A DNA stretch of 64,000 nucleotides from the NCBI RefSeq assembly GCF_001431295.2, contig NZ_LKAJ02000001.1, positions 1-64,000 on the forward strand. Direction: 5' to 3'. Position 1 is the stretch's first letter; each line of letters starts with the position of its first letter. Below, in pieces: positions 42,210-51,627 of the stretch. A model generated the notes under the pieces. The model had not been told where the DNA came from. It saw only the letters and a list, made by a program, of their open reading frames with translations, and did no database searches. The stretch is from Candidatus Berkiella aquae. Lineage in GTDB: Bacteria > Pseudomonadota > Gammaproteobacteria > Berkiellales > Berkiellaceae. The translations under genes and the position numbers were made by a program.

Positions 42210-43358
42210 TTATTCTTCATTCGCATTGGAATCAAACAAGGCATTCACAAAAGCATTGGCTTCAAAGGGACGCAGGTCATCCACTTTTTCACCGACGCCG
42301 ATAAAGCGAATAGGTAAATTCAATTTATTAGCGATAGCAAAAATAATGCCACCTTTTGCGGTGCCATCGAGTTTGGTAAGCGCAATGCCGGTTACACCCA
42401 TCACTTCGTGAAATTTTTGTGCTTGCGCTAAGGCATTTTGACCTTGGCTTGCATCCAAAACAAGGAGGACTTCATGCGGAGCATTAGGGTCTAATTTTTG
42501 CAAAACCCGTTTAACTTTTTTGAGTTCATCCATCAAATTGTCACGCGTATGTAGCCGACCGGCGGTGTCAGCAATGAGAACATCGATTTGTTTTGCTTTG
42601 GCAGATTGAAAAGCATCAAAGATAACCGAAGCGCTATCAGCACCGGTATGTTGTGCAGTAACGGGTACTTGGTTACGCTCTCCCCAGACCGATAATTGTT
42701 CAATTGCGGCGGCGCGGAAGGTGTCACCTGCCGCTAACATGACGCTGTAGCCATCTTTTTGGCACTTTTTAGCCAATTTGCCAATGGTGGTTGTTTTTCC
42801 TGCACCATTGACACCAATCATGAGAATCACAAAAGGACGAATAAGTCCCATGGTGAGAGGTTGTTCACAGGGCAATAGCATATCCGTTAAAGCTTTTTGC
42901 AAAGCGCGATAGACAGCTTGAGGGTCATTTAATTCTTTGCGGCTTATCCCTTTGGTTAATTTTTCAATAATCAGTTGCGTTGCTTCAACGCCGACATCGG
43001 CTGTTAAGAGTTGGGTTTCAATTTGCTCTAAAAGATCATCATCAATTTCCTTCTTTCCTAGAAAGAGACTCGCTAACCCTTCGGTCAATGACGATCGGGT
43101 GCGCGATAAAGAGCTTTTAAGGCGAGAGAACCATGAGGTCGAGGCTGGCGCTTGTGCACTTTCTTCAGTTTGTTTTGCAACTTCTTGTGGTGCTTCTTCT
43201 TTAATATCTGGTAGTGTGCCGGCTGGTAGCGGATTGTCGCTTTCAGAGGGGCACTCAACAGCGCTCTCACCTTCTAAGGAAGGGGTTTTATCACTCGAAT
43301 CATTGGGATCTTTGGGGGATGATCCATCGTCCTTTTTACGTCGGAAAAATCTCAGCAT
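42210..43358 (-). CDS. ftsY: Signal recognition particle receptor FtsY
   Basis: FtsY is the SRP receptor GTPase that delivers ribosomes to SecYEG. The 382-residue product has a basic N-terminus (RFFRRKKDDG), an acidic Glu/Ser/Pro-rich A domain (about residues 10-85) and the NG GTPase domain. The NG domain shows GVNGAGKTTTIGKLA, LAAGDTFRAAAIEQL, DTAGRLHTRDNLMDEL and TKLDGTAKGG. It is first in the ftsY-ftsE-ftsX order and divergent from the M16 peptidase genes. Confidence 0.97.
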   Translation of the reverse strand: MLRFFRRKKDDGSSPKDPNDSSDKTPSLEGESAVECPSESDNPLPAGTLPDIKEEAPQEVAKQTEESAQAPASTSWFSRLKSSLSRTRSSLTEGLASLFLGKKEIDDDLLEQIETQLLTADVGVEATQLIIEKLTKGISRKELNDPQAVYRALQKALTDMLLPCEQPLTMGLIRPFVILMIGVNGAGKTTTIGKLAKKCQKDGYSVMLAAGDTFRAAAIEQLSVWGERNQVPVTAQHTGADSASVIFDAFQSAKAKQIDVLIADTAGRLHTRDNLMDELKKVKRVLQKLDPNAPHEVLLVLDASQGQNALAQAQKFHEVMGVTGIALTKLDGTAKGGIIFAIANKLNLPIRFIGVGEKVDDLRPFEANAFVNALFDSNANEE

Positions 43359-43455
43359 ACATGGGCCTAAAGGTGATAGTACTGGCTAAACAAAGAAAAT
43401 AGGGTATCCTACCATTAGTTACTTAGAGGTAAAGAGCCAAAGGTGGTTTAATCGC

Positions 43456-44808
43456 ATGAAAACAAGGATGATGAAGTCGGCTAGCTTAATTTTTGGGGTC
43501 ATATTAACGTGGAGTTTACAAAGCGTGGCAACGGAAAAACCCATTACGAAAGAACATCAATTACAAAATGGCCTTAAGATTTTAGTGAGAGAAGACCATC
43601 GGGCGCCAGTCGTTGTTTCGCAAATCTGGTACAAAGTCGGGTCTTCTGATGAGTATCGAGGTATTACCGGGATTTCACATGCTTTAGAGCATATGATGTT
43701 TCAAGGAACGCCAACCTTACCTGGCGATGGATTTGCACAGCTAATCTCTGAGTATGGCGGGCAAAATAATGCTTTTACCGGTGATGATTATACCGCTTAC
43801 TACGAAGAGCTAGACGCATCACACCTTGATATTAGCTTCAAATCTGAGGCTGATAGAATGACCAATCTGTTGATTGCACCTGAAGCGTTTGCCAAAGAAA
43901 TTAAAGTCGTGATGGAAGAGCGACGCATGCGTACGGATGATAATCCACAGAATTTAACTTGGGAACGCTTTATGGCGATTGCCAATGTCATGGGTCCTTA
44001 TCATCATCCAGTCATTGGTTGGCAAGATGATTTGGATCATATGAGTGCGCAAGATTTAAAAGCGTGGTATCAACAATGGTATACACCCAGCAATGCGACG
44101 ATTGTGGTTGTTGGTGATGTTGAAGCAGATAAAGTATTTTCATTAGCAGACAAATATTTTGGAAAAATACCTGCAAGACCTGCACCTAAAACTAAAACAA
44201 AGAATGAATTAACCGCATTAGGTGAAAAGCGGATTAAGGTACATCTACCAGCAAAATTACCCTATGCTATCTGGGGATTTGATGCGCCCAGCATTAAAAC
44301 CGCTAAAGACGAAAAAGAGGTTTATGCGCTTTTAGTGGCAAGCGCCATCTTAGATGGGGGCGAAAGTTCTCGTTTTTCTAGGTTCTTGGTGCGAGGCGAA
44401 CAAGTTGCGGCAGCATTAAACACCAATTACGATATTTTTAAACAATATGGTTCACAATTTATAATCACCGGTGTTCCAACGCAAGGACATACCATCGCTG
44501 AGCTTGAAGGCAAAGTGCTTGCCCAATTAGAAAAATTGCAAAATGAGCCAGTCAGCCTCGAAGAATTACAAAAGGTTAAAACGCAAATTTTAGCGCAAGA
44601 AATCTTTGAGAAAGATTCGATGTCCCAACAAGCAACCTTTTTAGGATTGTTAGAAACGGTTGGTTTGCCTTGGCAATTAGCAGATCAATTTACTGAAAAA
44701 GTAAAAGCGGTGACAGTACATGATGTACAAGCAGCTGCTAAAAAATATTTTAATGTTCAGAACATTACCGTCGCTGAGCTTATTCCTGAAAAAGAAATGG
44801 TTAACTAA
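43456..44808 (+). CDS. M16 family zinc peptidase, catalytic partner
   Basis: The 450-residue product has a signal peptide (about residues 1-25, MKTRMMKSASLIFGVILTWSLQSVA) and the inverted zinc site HALEH with the distal Glu in EIKVVMEERRMR. It has a typical N-terminal peptidase domain and an inactive C-terminal half. It is followed 11 bp later by an M16 paralogue lacking the zinc site; such pairs form heterodimers like mitochondrial processing peptidase. It is probably periplasmic. The same pair stands between ftsY and rsmD in Pseudomonas-like genomes. Confidence 0.92.
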   Translation: MKTRMMKSASLIFGVILTWSLQSVATEKPITKEHQLQNGLKILVREDHRAPVVVSQIWYKVGSSDEYRGITGISHALEHMMFQGTPTLPGDGFAQLISEYGGQNNAFTGDDYTAYYEELDASHLDISFKSEADRMTNLLIAPEAFAKEIKVVMEERRMRTDDNPQNLTWERFMAIANVMGPYHHPVIGWQDDLDHMSAQDLKAWYQQWYTPSNATIVVVGDVEADKVFSLADKYFGKIPARPAPKTKTKNELTALGEKRIKVHLPAKLPYAIWGFDAPSIKTAKDEKEVYALLVASAILDGGESSRFSRFLVRGEQVAAALNTNYDIFKQYGSQFIITGVPTQGHTIAELEGKVLAQLEKLQNEPVSLEELQKVKTQILAQEIFEKDSMSQQATFLGLLETVGLPWQLADQFTEKVKAVTVHDVQAAAKKYFNVQNITVAELIPEKEMVN

Positions 44809-44819
44809 GGAACAGTACC

Positions 44820-46295
44820 ATGACAAGTGAGACAGCAGAAAAATCACATTTAGGCCGGTGGCTTGCAATTGCGCTGATTGCTATTGCGCTTGTAGGTGTA
44901 TTGTTATTTGTTAAATATAAATATTATCCATCGCCAGAAACATTACCGGCGCAAGGGGGAGAGTTGGCAAAGATGATGGGCATTCAGAATAAAGCGCCTC
45001 AAAAATTGGATTCATACAAAGAAGTTAAAGGTGTTTTAAATATTCAATATTGGGTAACGCCACAAGGGGTACCGGTTTATTTTGTGCCAGTACCAACCTT
45101 ACCCATGGTTGATATTCAACTAGTTTTTGATGCGGGTGCTGCGCGAAATGGCGACAAAGGTGGGTTAGCCTATCTTACCAATACCTTATTATCAGAAGGC
45201 ACAGCAAAACTAAGCGCCGATCAAATTGCTGAAAATTTCGAGAAATTAGGGGCACAATATAGTGCGGAGTCACAACGTGATATGGCCTCACTTCATTTGC
45301 GAAGCTTGTCAGAACCGGCACAATTAGTACCTGCAGTACAAACTTTAGCGGAGCTTGTCAGCCATCCATCCTTTCCTGAACAAGGCTTTAAACGCGAACA
45401 ACAAAATGCATTGAGTGCTTTGAAACAACAATCACAAAGTCCTAATCAAGTTGCGAGTAAAGCATTTTATAGCGCTCTTTATCCTAATCAACCTTATTCA
45501 AACTGGGTTTTAGGGGATGAGGCTTCTATTGCAGCCTTAACGGTGGCAGATGTTAAAGCGTTCTTTAACCAATATTATGTTGCTAAAAATGTTGCAGTGA
45601 CAATTGTTGGGGATTTAACTTCTACTGAGGCAGATTCGATTGCACAAACGTTAGTAAAAGATATGGCATTAGGGGAAAAACCGAAAGCGATTCCAGAAGT
45701 AACTAATTTACAGCAGAACGTTGTAAAAAAAGTTAATTTTCCTTCTGCGCAAACCCATATTTTGTTAGGTGAACCAGGTGTTAAGCATGGCGATCCAGAA
45801 TACTATGCGTTGTATTTAGGTAATCATATCTTAGGTGGCAATGGCTCAGTAACTCGTATCTTTGACATTATCCGTAATAAGAATGGTTTAGCTTATTCTG
45901 CTTATAGCTATTTTGTACCCATGCGAGAACGTGGGCCTTTTGTTTTAGGTTGTCAAACCCGTAATGATCAAGCCGATAAAGCGCTAGAATTGATGCAAGG
46001 CCTATTACATGATTTTGTCGAAAAAGGCCCAAGCGATGCTGAGATAGAACAAGCAAAGAAAAATTTATTAGGCGGTTATGCACTACGTTTTGATAGTAAT
46101 GCTTCGATTAGTCAACAGATCTCAGCGCTTGCTTTTTATGGTTTACCGCTTGATCACTTTGACAAATTTAAGCCTGCCATTGAAAAAGTCGATGCTAAAG
46201 ATATTAAAGAGGCATTCCAAAAACATATCTTAACGAAGAATATGGTCGTTGTGATGGTGGGTGGCGAGCAGAAGCCCGAAGTACCCAAAACTTAA
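44820..46295 (+). CDS. M16 family peptidase-like protein, non-catalytic partner
   Basis: The 491-residue product has one N-terminal membrane anchor (about residues 12-31, WLAIALIAIALVGVLLFV) and an M16 fold. The HXXEH zinc site is replaced by GLAYLTNTLLSEGT, so it should not cut peptides itself. It keeps the substrate-binding RNKNGLAYSAYSYF segment near the C-terminus. It most likely partners the preceding active M16 enzyme at the inner membrane. Confidence 0.9.
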   Translation: MTSETAEKSHLGRWLAIALIAIALVGVLLFVKYKYYPSPETLPAQGGELAKMMGIQNKAPQKLDSYKEVKGVLNIQYWVTPQGVPVYFVPVPTLPMVDIQLVFDAGAARNGDKGGLAYLTNTLLSEGTAKLSADQIAENFEKLGAQYSAESQRDMASLHLRSLSEPAQLVPAVQTLAELVSHPSFPEQGFKREQQNALSALKQQSQSPNQVASKAFYSALYPNQPYSNWVLGDEASIAALTVADVKAFFNQYYVAKNVAVTIVGDLTSTEADSIAQTLVKDMALGEKPKAIPEVTNLQQNVVKKVNFPSAQTHILLGEPGVKHGDPEYYALYLGNHILGGNGSVTRIFDIIRNKNGLAYSAYSYFVPMRERGPFVLGCQTRNDQADKALELMQGLLHDFVEKGPSDAEIEQAKKNLLGGYALRFDSNASISQQISALAFYGLPLDHFDKFKPAIEKVDAKDIKEAFQKHILTKNMVVVMVGGEQKPEVPKT

Positions 46296-46298
46296 CGG

Positions 46299-46880
46299 AT
46301 GCGTACAAAAGATCAAGGTACGATACGCATTATCGGCGGGAAATGGCGTGGTCGACAAATTAAGGTGCTACCGCATATTGGTGTTAGACCGACGCCTTCT
46401 CGTGTTCGTGAGACCGTTTTTAATTGGCTCATAGGACATCTGATAGATGCACAGTGCCTAGATCTATTTGCTGGCAGCGGTGCTTTGGGATTTGAAGCTT
46501 TATCGCGTGGTGCTAAAAAAGTCACCTTCGTTGATGCTCAAACGCCGATTGTCAAAAATTTAAATGATACAGCTCTTCGTTTAGAAGCACACAGAGAATG
46601 TGAAATTATTTTATCGGATGGCTTGCGTTATTTACGTCATTTACCCTCCAATCAGCAACCCTTAGATATTATCTTTCTTGATCCACCCTTTGCGACCGAT
46701 CTATTGAGTAAATGTTTATCATTACTAGCTTGTCATCCACTGGTCAGTGAAAATACTCTTCTTTATATAGAAACGGATAAACCGATATTGCCAGAAAAAT
46801 TACCATCAGGATGGCAATTATTGAAGCAAAAAGTGGCAGGAGAAGTGGCCTATCATTTAGTGCAAGGTGCAAACCCATGA
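46299..46880 (+). CDS. rsmD: 16S rRNA m2G966 methyltransferase RsmD
   Basis: RsmD methylates G966 of 16S rRNA in the small subunit. The 193-residue product has IRIIGGKWRGRQIKVL, RPTPSRVRETVFNWL, the SAM site CLDLFAGSGALGFEALSRG and the catalytic IIFLDPPFA. It follows the M16 pair by 3 bp and overlaps cca by 4 bp (ATGA). Confidence 0.96.
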   Translation: MRTKDQGTIRIIGGKWRGRQIKVLPHIGVRPTPSRVRETVFNWLIGHLIDAQCLDLFAGSGALGFEALSRGAKKVTFVDAQTPIVKNLNDTALRLEAHRECEIILSDGLRYLRHLPSNQQPLDIIFLDPPFATDLLSKCLSLLACHPLVSENTLLYIETDKPILPEKLPSGWQLLKQKVAGEVAYHLVQGANP

Positions 46881-48109
46881 AGACTTATTTAGTGGGTGGC
46901 GCTGTGCGCGATGAACTTTTAGGATTAAATGTCACCGAACGCGATTGGGTTGTGGTTGGTGCTAAAGCCCAGGAATTGCTTGATTTAGGTTTTATCAATG
47001 TGGGTAAATCCTTTCCTGTTTTTTTGCATCCAGTGACTAAAGAAGAATATGCTCTTGCTCGTATCGAGCGTAAAACAGCAGGGGGATATCATGGCTTTGA
47101 TTTTGATATCTCTCATGTGACATTAGAAGAAGATTTGATGAGACGTGATTTGACCATTAACGCAATGGCAAAGTCTGAATCAGGAGAAATTATTGATCCT
47201 TATGGTGGACAACAAGATCTCCAGCAAAAATTATTGCGACACGTTTCTCCTGCGTTTATCGAAGATCCCGTTAGAGTGTTAAGAGTTGCTCGTTTTGCTG
47301 CGCGCTATGCTCAATTAGGTTTTACTGTTGCACCGCAGACGATGATGTTGATGCAAAAGATGGTGAAACAAGGTGAAATTGATTATTTAGTAAAAGAGCG
47401 GATCTGGAAGGAAATGCAGCGCGCTTTAACAGAGCCCAATCCTGTGGCTTTTATTCAGGTGTTGCGAGAATCAGGCGCCTTGAAAGTGATTTTGCCTGAA
47501 GTGGATGCGCTCTATGGCGTGCCTCAATCACCGACATCTCATCCTGAAATTGATACAGGTGTCCATACTGAATTAGTTTTAGCACAAGCAACGCGTTTAA
47601 GTCAGGACCCACAGATACGCTTTGCGGCGTTACTGCACGATCTAGGCAAAGCTTTAACGCCGGCTGAATATTTGCCCAAGCATCCTCAACATGAACTTAA
47701 AAGCGCACAATTGGTTAAGCAATTATGTGAACGTTTACATGTACCTAAAGAGTATCAAGGTTTAGCGGAAATCGTTGCGAGATATCATGGCGATTGCTAT
47801 AGCGCGCCTTCGCTCTCGGCAAGCGCTTTGCTTGATTTATTAGAGCGTTGCGATGCTTTTCGTCGTCCTGCTCGATTTATGCAAATGATCATCGCCTGCA
47901 CAGCAGATTTTAAAGGGCGTCCAGGGTTTGAAGACAAAGAGTATCCACCAGGAAAAATCCTGGAAGAAGCGTTTTATGCTGCTAAAGACCTCGATCTTTC
48001 ACAAGCTATCGCAAAACTTCCTGATAAGTCAGGCCTTGTTATCGCAGATACAATCAAAGCGTTGCGAGTCGCAGCCATTGCCAATGCATTAAAGATAGCT
48101 ATCCATTAG
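46877..48109 (+). CDS. cca: Multifunctional CCA tRNA nucleotidyltransferase
   Basis: Cca adds or repairs the 3' CCA of tRNAs. The product (410 residues) begins MKTYLVGGAVRDELLG. It has the nucleotidyltransferase signature (GGAVRD, ERDWVVVG), RRDLTINAMA, the nucleotide-discriminating region EDPVRVLRVARFAARY, and an HD phosphohydrolase domain (FAALLHDLGKALTP) as in E. coli Cca (412 residues). I chose the ATG at 46877, which overlaps the rsmD stop, not the earlier in-frame codons inside rsmD. Confidence 0.97.
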   Translation: MKTYLVGGAVRDELLGLNVTERDWVVVGAKAQELLDLGFINVGKSFPVFLHPVTKEEYALARIERKTAGGYHGFDFDISHVTLEEDLMRRDLTINAMAKSESGEIIDPYGGQQDLQQKLLRHVSPAFIEDPVRVLRVARFAARYAQLGFTVAPQTMMLMQKMVKQGEIDYLVKERIWKEMQRALTEPNPVAFIQVLRESGALKVILPEVDALYGVPQSPTSHPEIDTGVHTELVLAQATRLSQDPQIRFAALLHDLGKALTPAEYLPKHPQHELKSAQLVKQLCERLHVPKEYQGLAEIVARYHGDCYSAPSLSASALLDLLERCDAFRRPARFMQMIIACTADFKGRPGFEDKEYPPGKILEEAFYAAKDLDLSQAIAKLPDKSGLVIADTIKALRVAAIANALKIAIH

Positions 48110-48480
48110 TCAGTAGCAACGAGCTTCGATTTGCGTATAATGTTGGGTTGCTTAGCTGTTTCGGTCTTTTTTACAGGGCGTCTTTTATAAAGGTAGAGCA
48201 AACCCCCACCCACCAGCATGGCACAAGCAACACCACCACAGAGATTTGAATTTTCACTACACCAATCTAACCCTTCCATGACGCGAGTAGGAAGTAGCTC
48301 TTCTAATTTAAAGAGCCCATTGGTTTCATGACATAAAATGTCTCCGGGATGACAAAGGGGTGGCAGTAAAGAGGGGAACCAAGCAAGCAGTTGTAAGTGC
48401 GCTTTGTTTCGTAACATTCGTGGCAAGTGCGACATTGTTGACAAACAGCGATCAATAAATGCAAACATATCCGACCTCAT
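48106..48480 (-). CDS. Hypothetical single-span membrane protein
   Basis: A 124-residue product that I do not recognise. It has a hydrophobic stretch at about residues 82-97 (GGVACAMLVGGGLLYLY) followed by a basic tail (KRRPVKKTETAK), consistent with one membrane span and a cytoplasmic C-terminus. Four Cys precede or enter the span. The 3' end overlaps cca by 4 bp in the opposite direction. Whether it is expressed is uncertain. Confidence 0.45.
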   Translation of the reverse strand: MRSDMFAFIDRCLSTMSHLPRMLRNKAHLQLLAWFPSLLPPLCHPGDILCHETNGLFKLEELLPTRVMEGLDWCSENSNLCGGVACAMLVGGGLLYLYKRRPVKKTETAKQPNIIRKSKLVATD

Positions 48481-48566
48481 AGCATACCTATCATTGGTTT
48501 AAGTATAAAAAGGGATTGGTGATCTGCAATGATTGGTGAGATATGCAGTATAGATATTTAAGTTAG

Positions 48567-49181
48567 CTACTTTAAAGATATAAGCGCAAAGAGCCCAAAT
48601 AAGATTAAAATGAAGCCACTTGTGCGATTTAACCATTGCATGGCAGATTCAGGTAACTTGTGGTGCACAAGATGAATACCACCACACAGAATGACCCACC
48701 ACAGTAATGAGCCCATAAAAACACCAAGAACAATTAAACTAGCTTCCTGAAAATGAGCGCCATTTTGAATAATACCTAAGCCTGAATAGATGGCAAGAAA
48801 GGATAAAATAGTGGCTGGGTTAGTGATAGTTAAGAGAAAGGTAGAGAAGAAATCTTGCCATAGGCTCTTGGCGGCGTCTTGGGGAGCATTGGGTTTATGT
48901 GGAGAAAAAAAGATCTTAAGCCCAAGATATCCGAGAAAAAGCCCACCTAATATGCGAATAAGTATTTCATATCGCAGCAACAGTGTGGAAACGGCAACAA
49001 AGCCGGCGCCTGCAATGCAGCCATAGAATGCATCAGCAAAGGCGGCTCCTAAGCCAGATAGTAGCCCAGCAGCGATGCCTGCTTTCAATGTACGGTTTAT
49101 GCAGAGGATACCAATTGGACCAACAGGGGCCGCGATGGAGAAACCAATGATAAAGCCCTTAAGGAATAATAGAAGCAGCAT
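48567..49181 (-). CDS. LysE/RhtB family amino acid exporter
   Basis: The 204-residue product has about six membrane spans. It starts with the family motif FIIGFSIAAPVGPIGILCINRTL, and FLLTITNPATILSFLAIYSG follows. Members export lysine, homoserine, threonine or other amino acids. The substrate cannot be deduced. It is a single gene, divergent from the ABC exporter. Confidence 0.88.
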   Translation of the reverse strand: MLLLLFLKGFIIGFSIAAPVGPIGILCINRTLKAGIAAGLLSGLGAAFADAFYGCIAGAGFVAVSTLLLRYEILIRILGGLFLGYLGLKIFFSPHKPNAPQDAAKSLWQDFFSTFLLTITNPATILSFLAIYSGLGIIQNGAHFQEASLIVLGVFMGSLLWWVILCGGIHLVHHKLPESAMQWLNRTSGFILILFGLFALISLK

Positions 49182-49229
49182 AATCCTATTTGCCGAACTA
49201 AAACTTATACTATGTCTGATGTCAGGGAA

Positions 49230-49260
49230 TTGTGCAATCTAAGCAAAATCGTTTTATAAT
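49230..49260 (+). promoter_or_regulatory. Possible sigma-70 promoter for the ABC exporter operon
   Basis: A perfect TATAAT at 49255-49260 lies 50 bp before the start of the ABC gene. TTGTGC at 49230-49235 could be the -35 box with a 19-base spacer, somewhat long. Confidence 0.5.
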
Positions 49261-49310
49261 CCGGGACTTAAAAATAGGACACCCAGAGATAACCTGACGG
49301 AATATGAAGA

Positions 49311-51110
49311 ATGCCTGCTGAAATACCGAAAACACCCATCCGATTTATCGCCCATTTCATTAAGCCTTACCAAGGGTACATGCTGCTCTTTTTGTTGTGT
49401 ATGATAGTGTCTGGCTTACATGGCGTTATTCATTCCTACCTAACCAAGATAATTATTGATTCAGTTGATAAAACCAATGGAAGCAATGTTTTTCAAGCAG
49501 CACTGTGGCCGGCAATATTTTTTATTATTGGTTATGAGATACATAACCTTTCCTGGCGCGGCGCCAATTTTGTCAATTTAAGAATACAAGCACCGATTAA
49601 AGAAAGTATTATCAAACACACTTTCACCATGGTGCATAAACAAGCCTATCAGTTTTTTCATGATACTTTTGCCGGCAGCATTGCAAGTAACATTCACATT
49701 TTAGTCGAAAGTATTGAGATGGCATTGCATCATCATTTGATGCATGTTGTGCGTGGTACCATATTATTAGTAGCATCGCTTATTAGTATGTATTTTGTGA
49801 ATCCTTTATTTTTTATTACGCTGTTGGCTTGGATGGTAGGTTTTGTTTCGATTAGTTTTTTTGTCTCAAAGAAAGTGAAACAATTTTCCGATGCTTATGC
49901 GAGAAGCCAATCGGAGGTTTCAGGGCGCATTGTTGATAGTATTACCAACGCGCAAAATGTGCGCATTTTTTCTGCAGCACGTTATGAGAGAAGCTATTTG
50001 GAAAAATTTCTTTCCATTATGAAAAATCGCTTTCAAGTCAAAGAACGGTTTTTGCTTATTTTCTATTTAATGCAAGGGATCTCGATTTCGGTTCTGATTG
50101 CGGCTATGTTATACATTTTGATTCATTTAAAATCAAAAGGGTTAGTAACGACAGGTGATTTTGCGTTGATATTAACCTTAACCATTTATGTTACTGATCA
50201 TTCCTGGTGGCTAACTGAGCAGATCAATCATTTACATAGTTATTATGGAAAGTGTCAGCAATGCTTAGTGTCTCTTTATAAACCGCTGGATATACAAGAC
50301 CGTGAAAATGCAGAACCCTTGATGGTAACCAAGGGTCAAATTGTCTTTGATAAAGTAAAATTTCATTACAAGGGCGCACAAGGATTATTTGAAGATAAAT
50401 CGGTAACGATTGAGCCTGGACAAAAAGTGGGATTGGTTGGTTATTCTGGGGGCGGCAAAACGACTTTCGCTAACTTGATTATGCGCCTTTATGATATCAA
50501 ACAAGGTCGGATTCTGATTGATGGCAAAGACATTAAAGAGGTTACCCAAGATTCACTCAATAAAGCGATTGGCTTGATTCCACAAGATCCTTCGCTGTTT
50601 CATCGTACGCTCAAAGAGAATATACGTTATGGGCGTTTAGATGCCAGTGAAGAGGATGTGGTTAATGCCGCACGTAAAGCCCATGCGGATGAGTTTATCA
50701 ATAAATTACCGCTTGGATATGATGCATTAGTGGGCGATCGGGGTGTTAAATTGTCAGGGGGGCAACGTCAGCGAGTTGCGATTGCAAGAGCCTTCTTAAA
50801 AAATGCGCCTATCCTTATTCTAGATGAAGCCACTAGTCAGCTAGATTCAGTCACCGAAAATATGATTCAACAGAGTTTGTGGGAGTTGATGCAAGATAAA
50901 ACAACGATTGTGATTGCTCACCGCTTATCCACCTTGTTGCATATGGACAGAATTTTAGTATTTGAAAAAGGCAAAATCGTTGAGGATGGCACGCATCAGG
51001 AATTATTAGCGAGCAATGGCTTATACAAAGCGCTATGGGATGCACAAGTGGGTGGATTCATTGTGGATAATGCGGAAGAAACGCAAGAATTAGAGGAAAG
51101 CCTTGCATAA
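49311..51110 (+). CDS. ABC exporter, fused permease and ATPase
   Basis: The 599-residue product has an N-terminal membrane domain with about six spans (residues 15-320) and a C-terminal ABC ATPase. Walker A is GYSGGGKTT, signature KLSGGQRQRVAIARA, Walker B ILILDEATSQLD, and the H-loop AHRLS. This is the MsbA-like exporter type. There is no N-terminal C39 peptidase domain. The next two genes, a GNAT acetyltransferase (overlapping TAATG) and a small protein with a double-glycine-type leader, make export of that small protein an attractive idea. Lipid or drug export is equally possible from the sequence alone. Confidence 0.9.
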   Translation: MPAEIPKTPIRFIAHFIKPYQGYMLLFLLCMIVSGLHGVIHSYLTKIIIDSVDKTNGSNVFQAALWPAIFFIIGYEIHNLSWRGANFVNLRIQAPIKESIIKHTFTMVHKQAYQFFHDTFAGSIASNIHILVESIEMALHHHLMHVVRGTILLVASLISMYFVNPLFFITLLAWMVGFVSISFFVSKKVKQFSDAYARSQSEVSGRIVDSITNAQNVRIFSAARYERSYLEKFLSIMKNRFQVKERFLLIFYLMQGISISVLIAAMLYILIHLKSKGLVTTGDFALILTLTIYVTDHSWWLTEQINHLHSYYGKCQQCLVSLYKPLDIQDRENAEPLMVTKGQIVFDKVKFHYKGAQGLFEDKSVTIEPGQKVGLVGYSGGGKTTFANLIMRLYDIKQGRILIDGKDIKEVTQDSLNKAIGLIPQDPSLFHRTLKENIRYGRLDASEEDVVNAARKAHADEFINKLPLGYDALVGDRGVKLSGGQRQRVAIARAFLKNAPILILDEATSQLDSVTENMIQQSLWELMQDKTTIVIAHRLSTLLHMDRILVFEKGKIVEDGTHQELLASNGLYKALWDAQVGGFIVDNAEETQELEESLA

Positions 51111-51625
51111 TGATGCTTTCGATTCGTGAACCCAGTGTACAAGATGAAGCTATTTTCTTGGCAATGACGCAGGCAAGTCGAAAACTGCATCACCCATGGG
51201 TTAACGCACCATTAACCCATGAAGATTATGTTCAGTATTTAGTGCGTCAAGCGCTGCCCAATCAGAAAAATTTTTTGGTTTTTGGTATGAATCATGAGCT
51301 GGTTGGCGTTTTTAATATCAGTGAGATTGTGAGGGGTGGTTTTCAGAGCGCCTATTTGGGTTTTTACGGCGCCTTATCCTTTCAAGGCCAAGGCTTAATG
51401 AGCCAAGGATTACAATTAGTATTGCGTGAAATTTTCACCACACTTGCGCTTCATCGTATAGAAGCGAATATTCAACCACAAAATATCCGATCTATCGCAT
51501 TGGTAAAACGTTGTGGTTTTCGTAAAGAGGGATTTTCTGAGCGCTATTTACAAATAGATAATGAATGGCGCGATCATGAGCGATGGGCAATAACAATTGA
51601 AGACTGGCAAAATCAAGGAAGGTAA
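51110..51625 (+). CDS. GNAT acetyltransferase, RimJ/RimL type
   Basis: The 171-residue product matches the RimJ/RimL group: GFYGALSFQGQGLMSQGLQLVLREIF gives the acetyl-CoA site, and LHRIEANIQPQNIRSIALVKRCGFRKEGFSERY the C-terminal half. Such enzymes acetylate protein N-termini, and relatives acetylate peptide antibiotics. It starts on the last base of the ABC gene stop and is followed after 2 bp by the leader-peptide gene, so the three are surely co-transcribed. Confidence 0.88.
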   Translation: MMLSIREPSVQDEAIFLAMTQASRKLHHPWVNAPLTHEDYVQYLVRQALPNQKNFLVFGMNHELVGVFNISEIVRGGFQSAYLGFYGALSFQGQGLMSQGLQLVLREIFTTLALHRIEANIQPQNIRSIALVKRCGFRKEGFSERYLQIDNEWRDHERWAITIEDWQNQGR

Positions 51626-51627
51626 AG

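Noticed and set aside
46811-46876. Upstream extension of cca into rsmD
   Set aside because: The family N-terminus starts at MKTYLVGGAVRD and the ATG overlaps the rsmD stop; the extra codons are rsmD in another frame.
48106-49181. A possible operon of the hypothetical membrane protein and the LysE exporter
   Set aside because: They share strand, but an 86-bp gap and no shared theme leave no support for linking them functionally.
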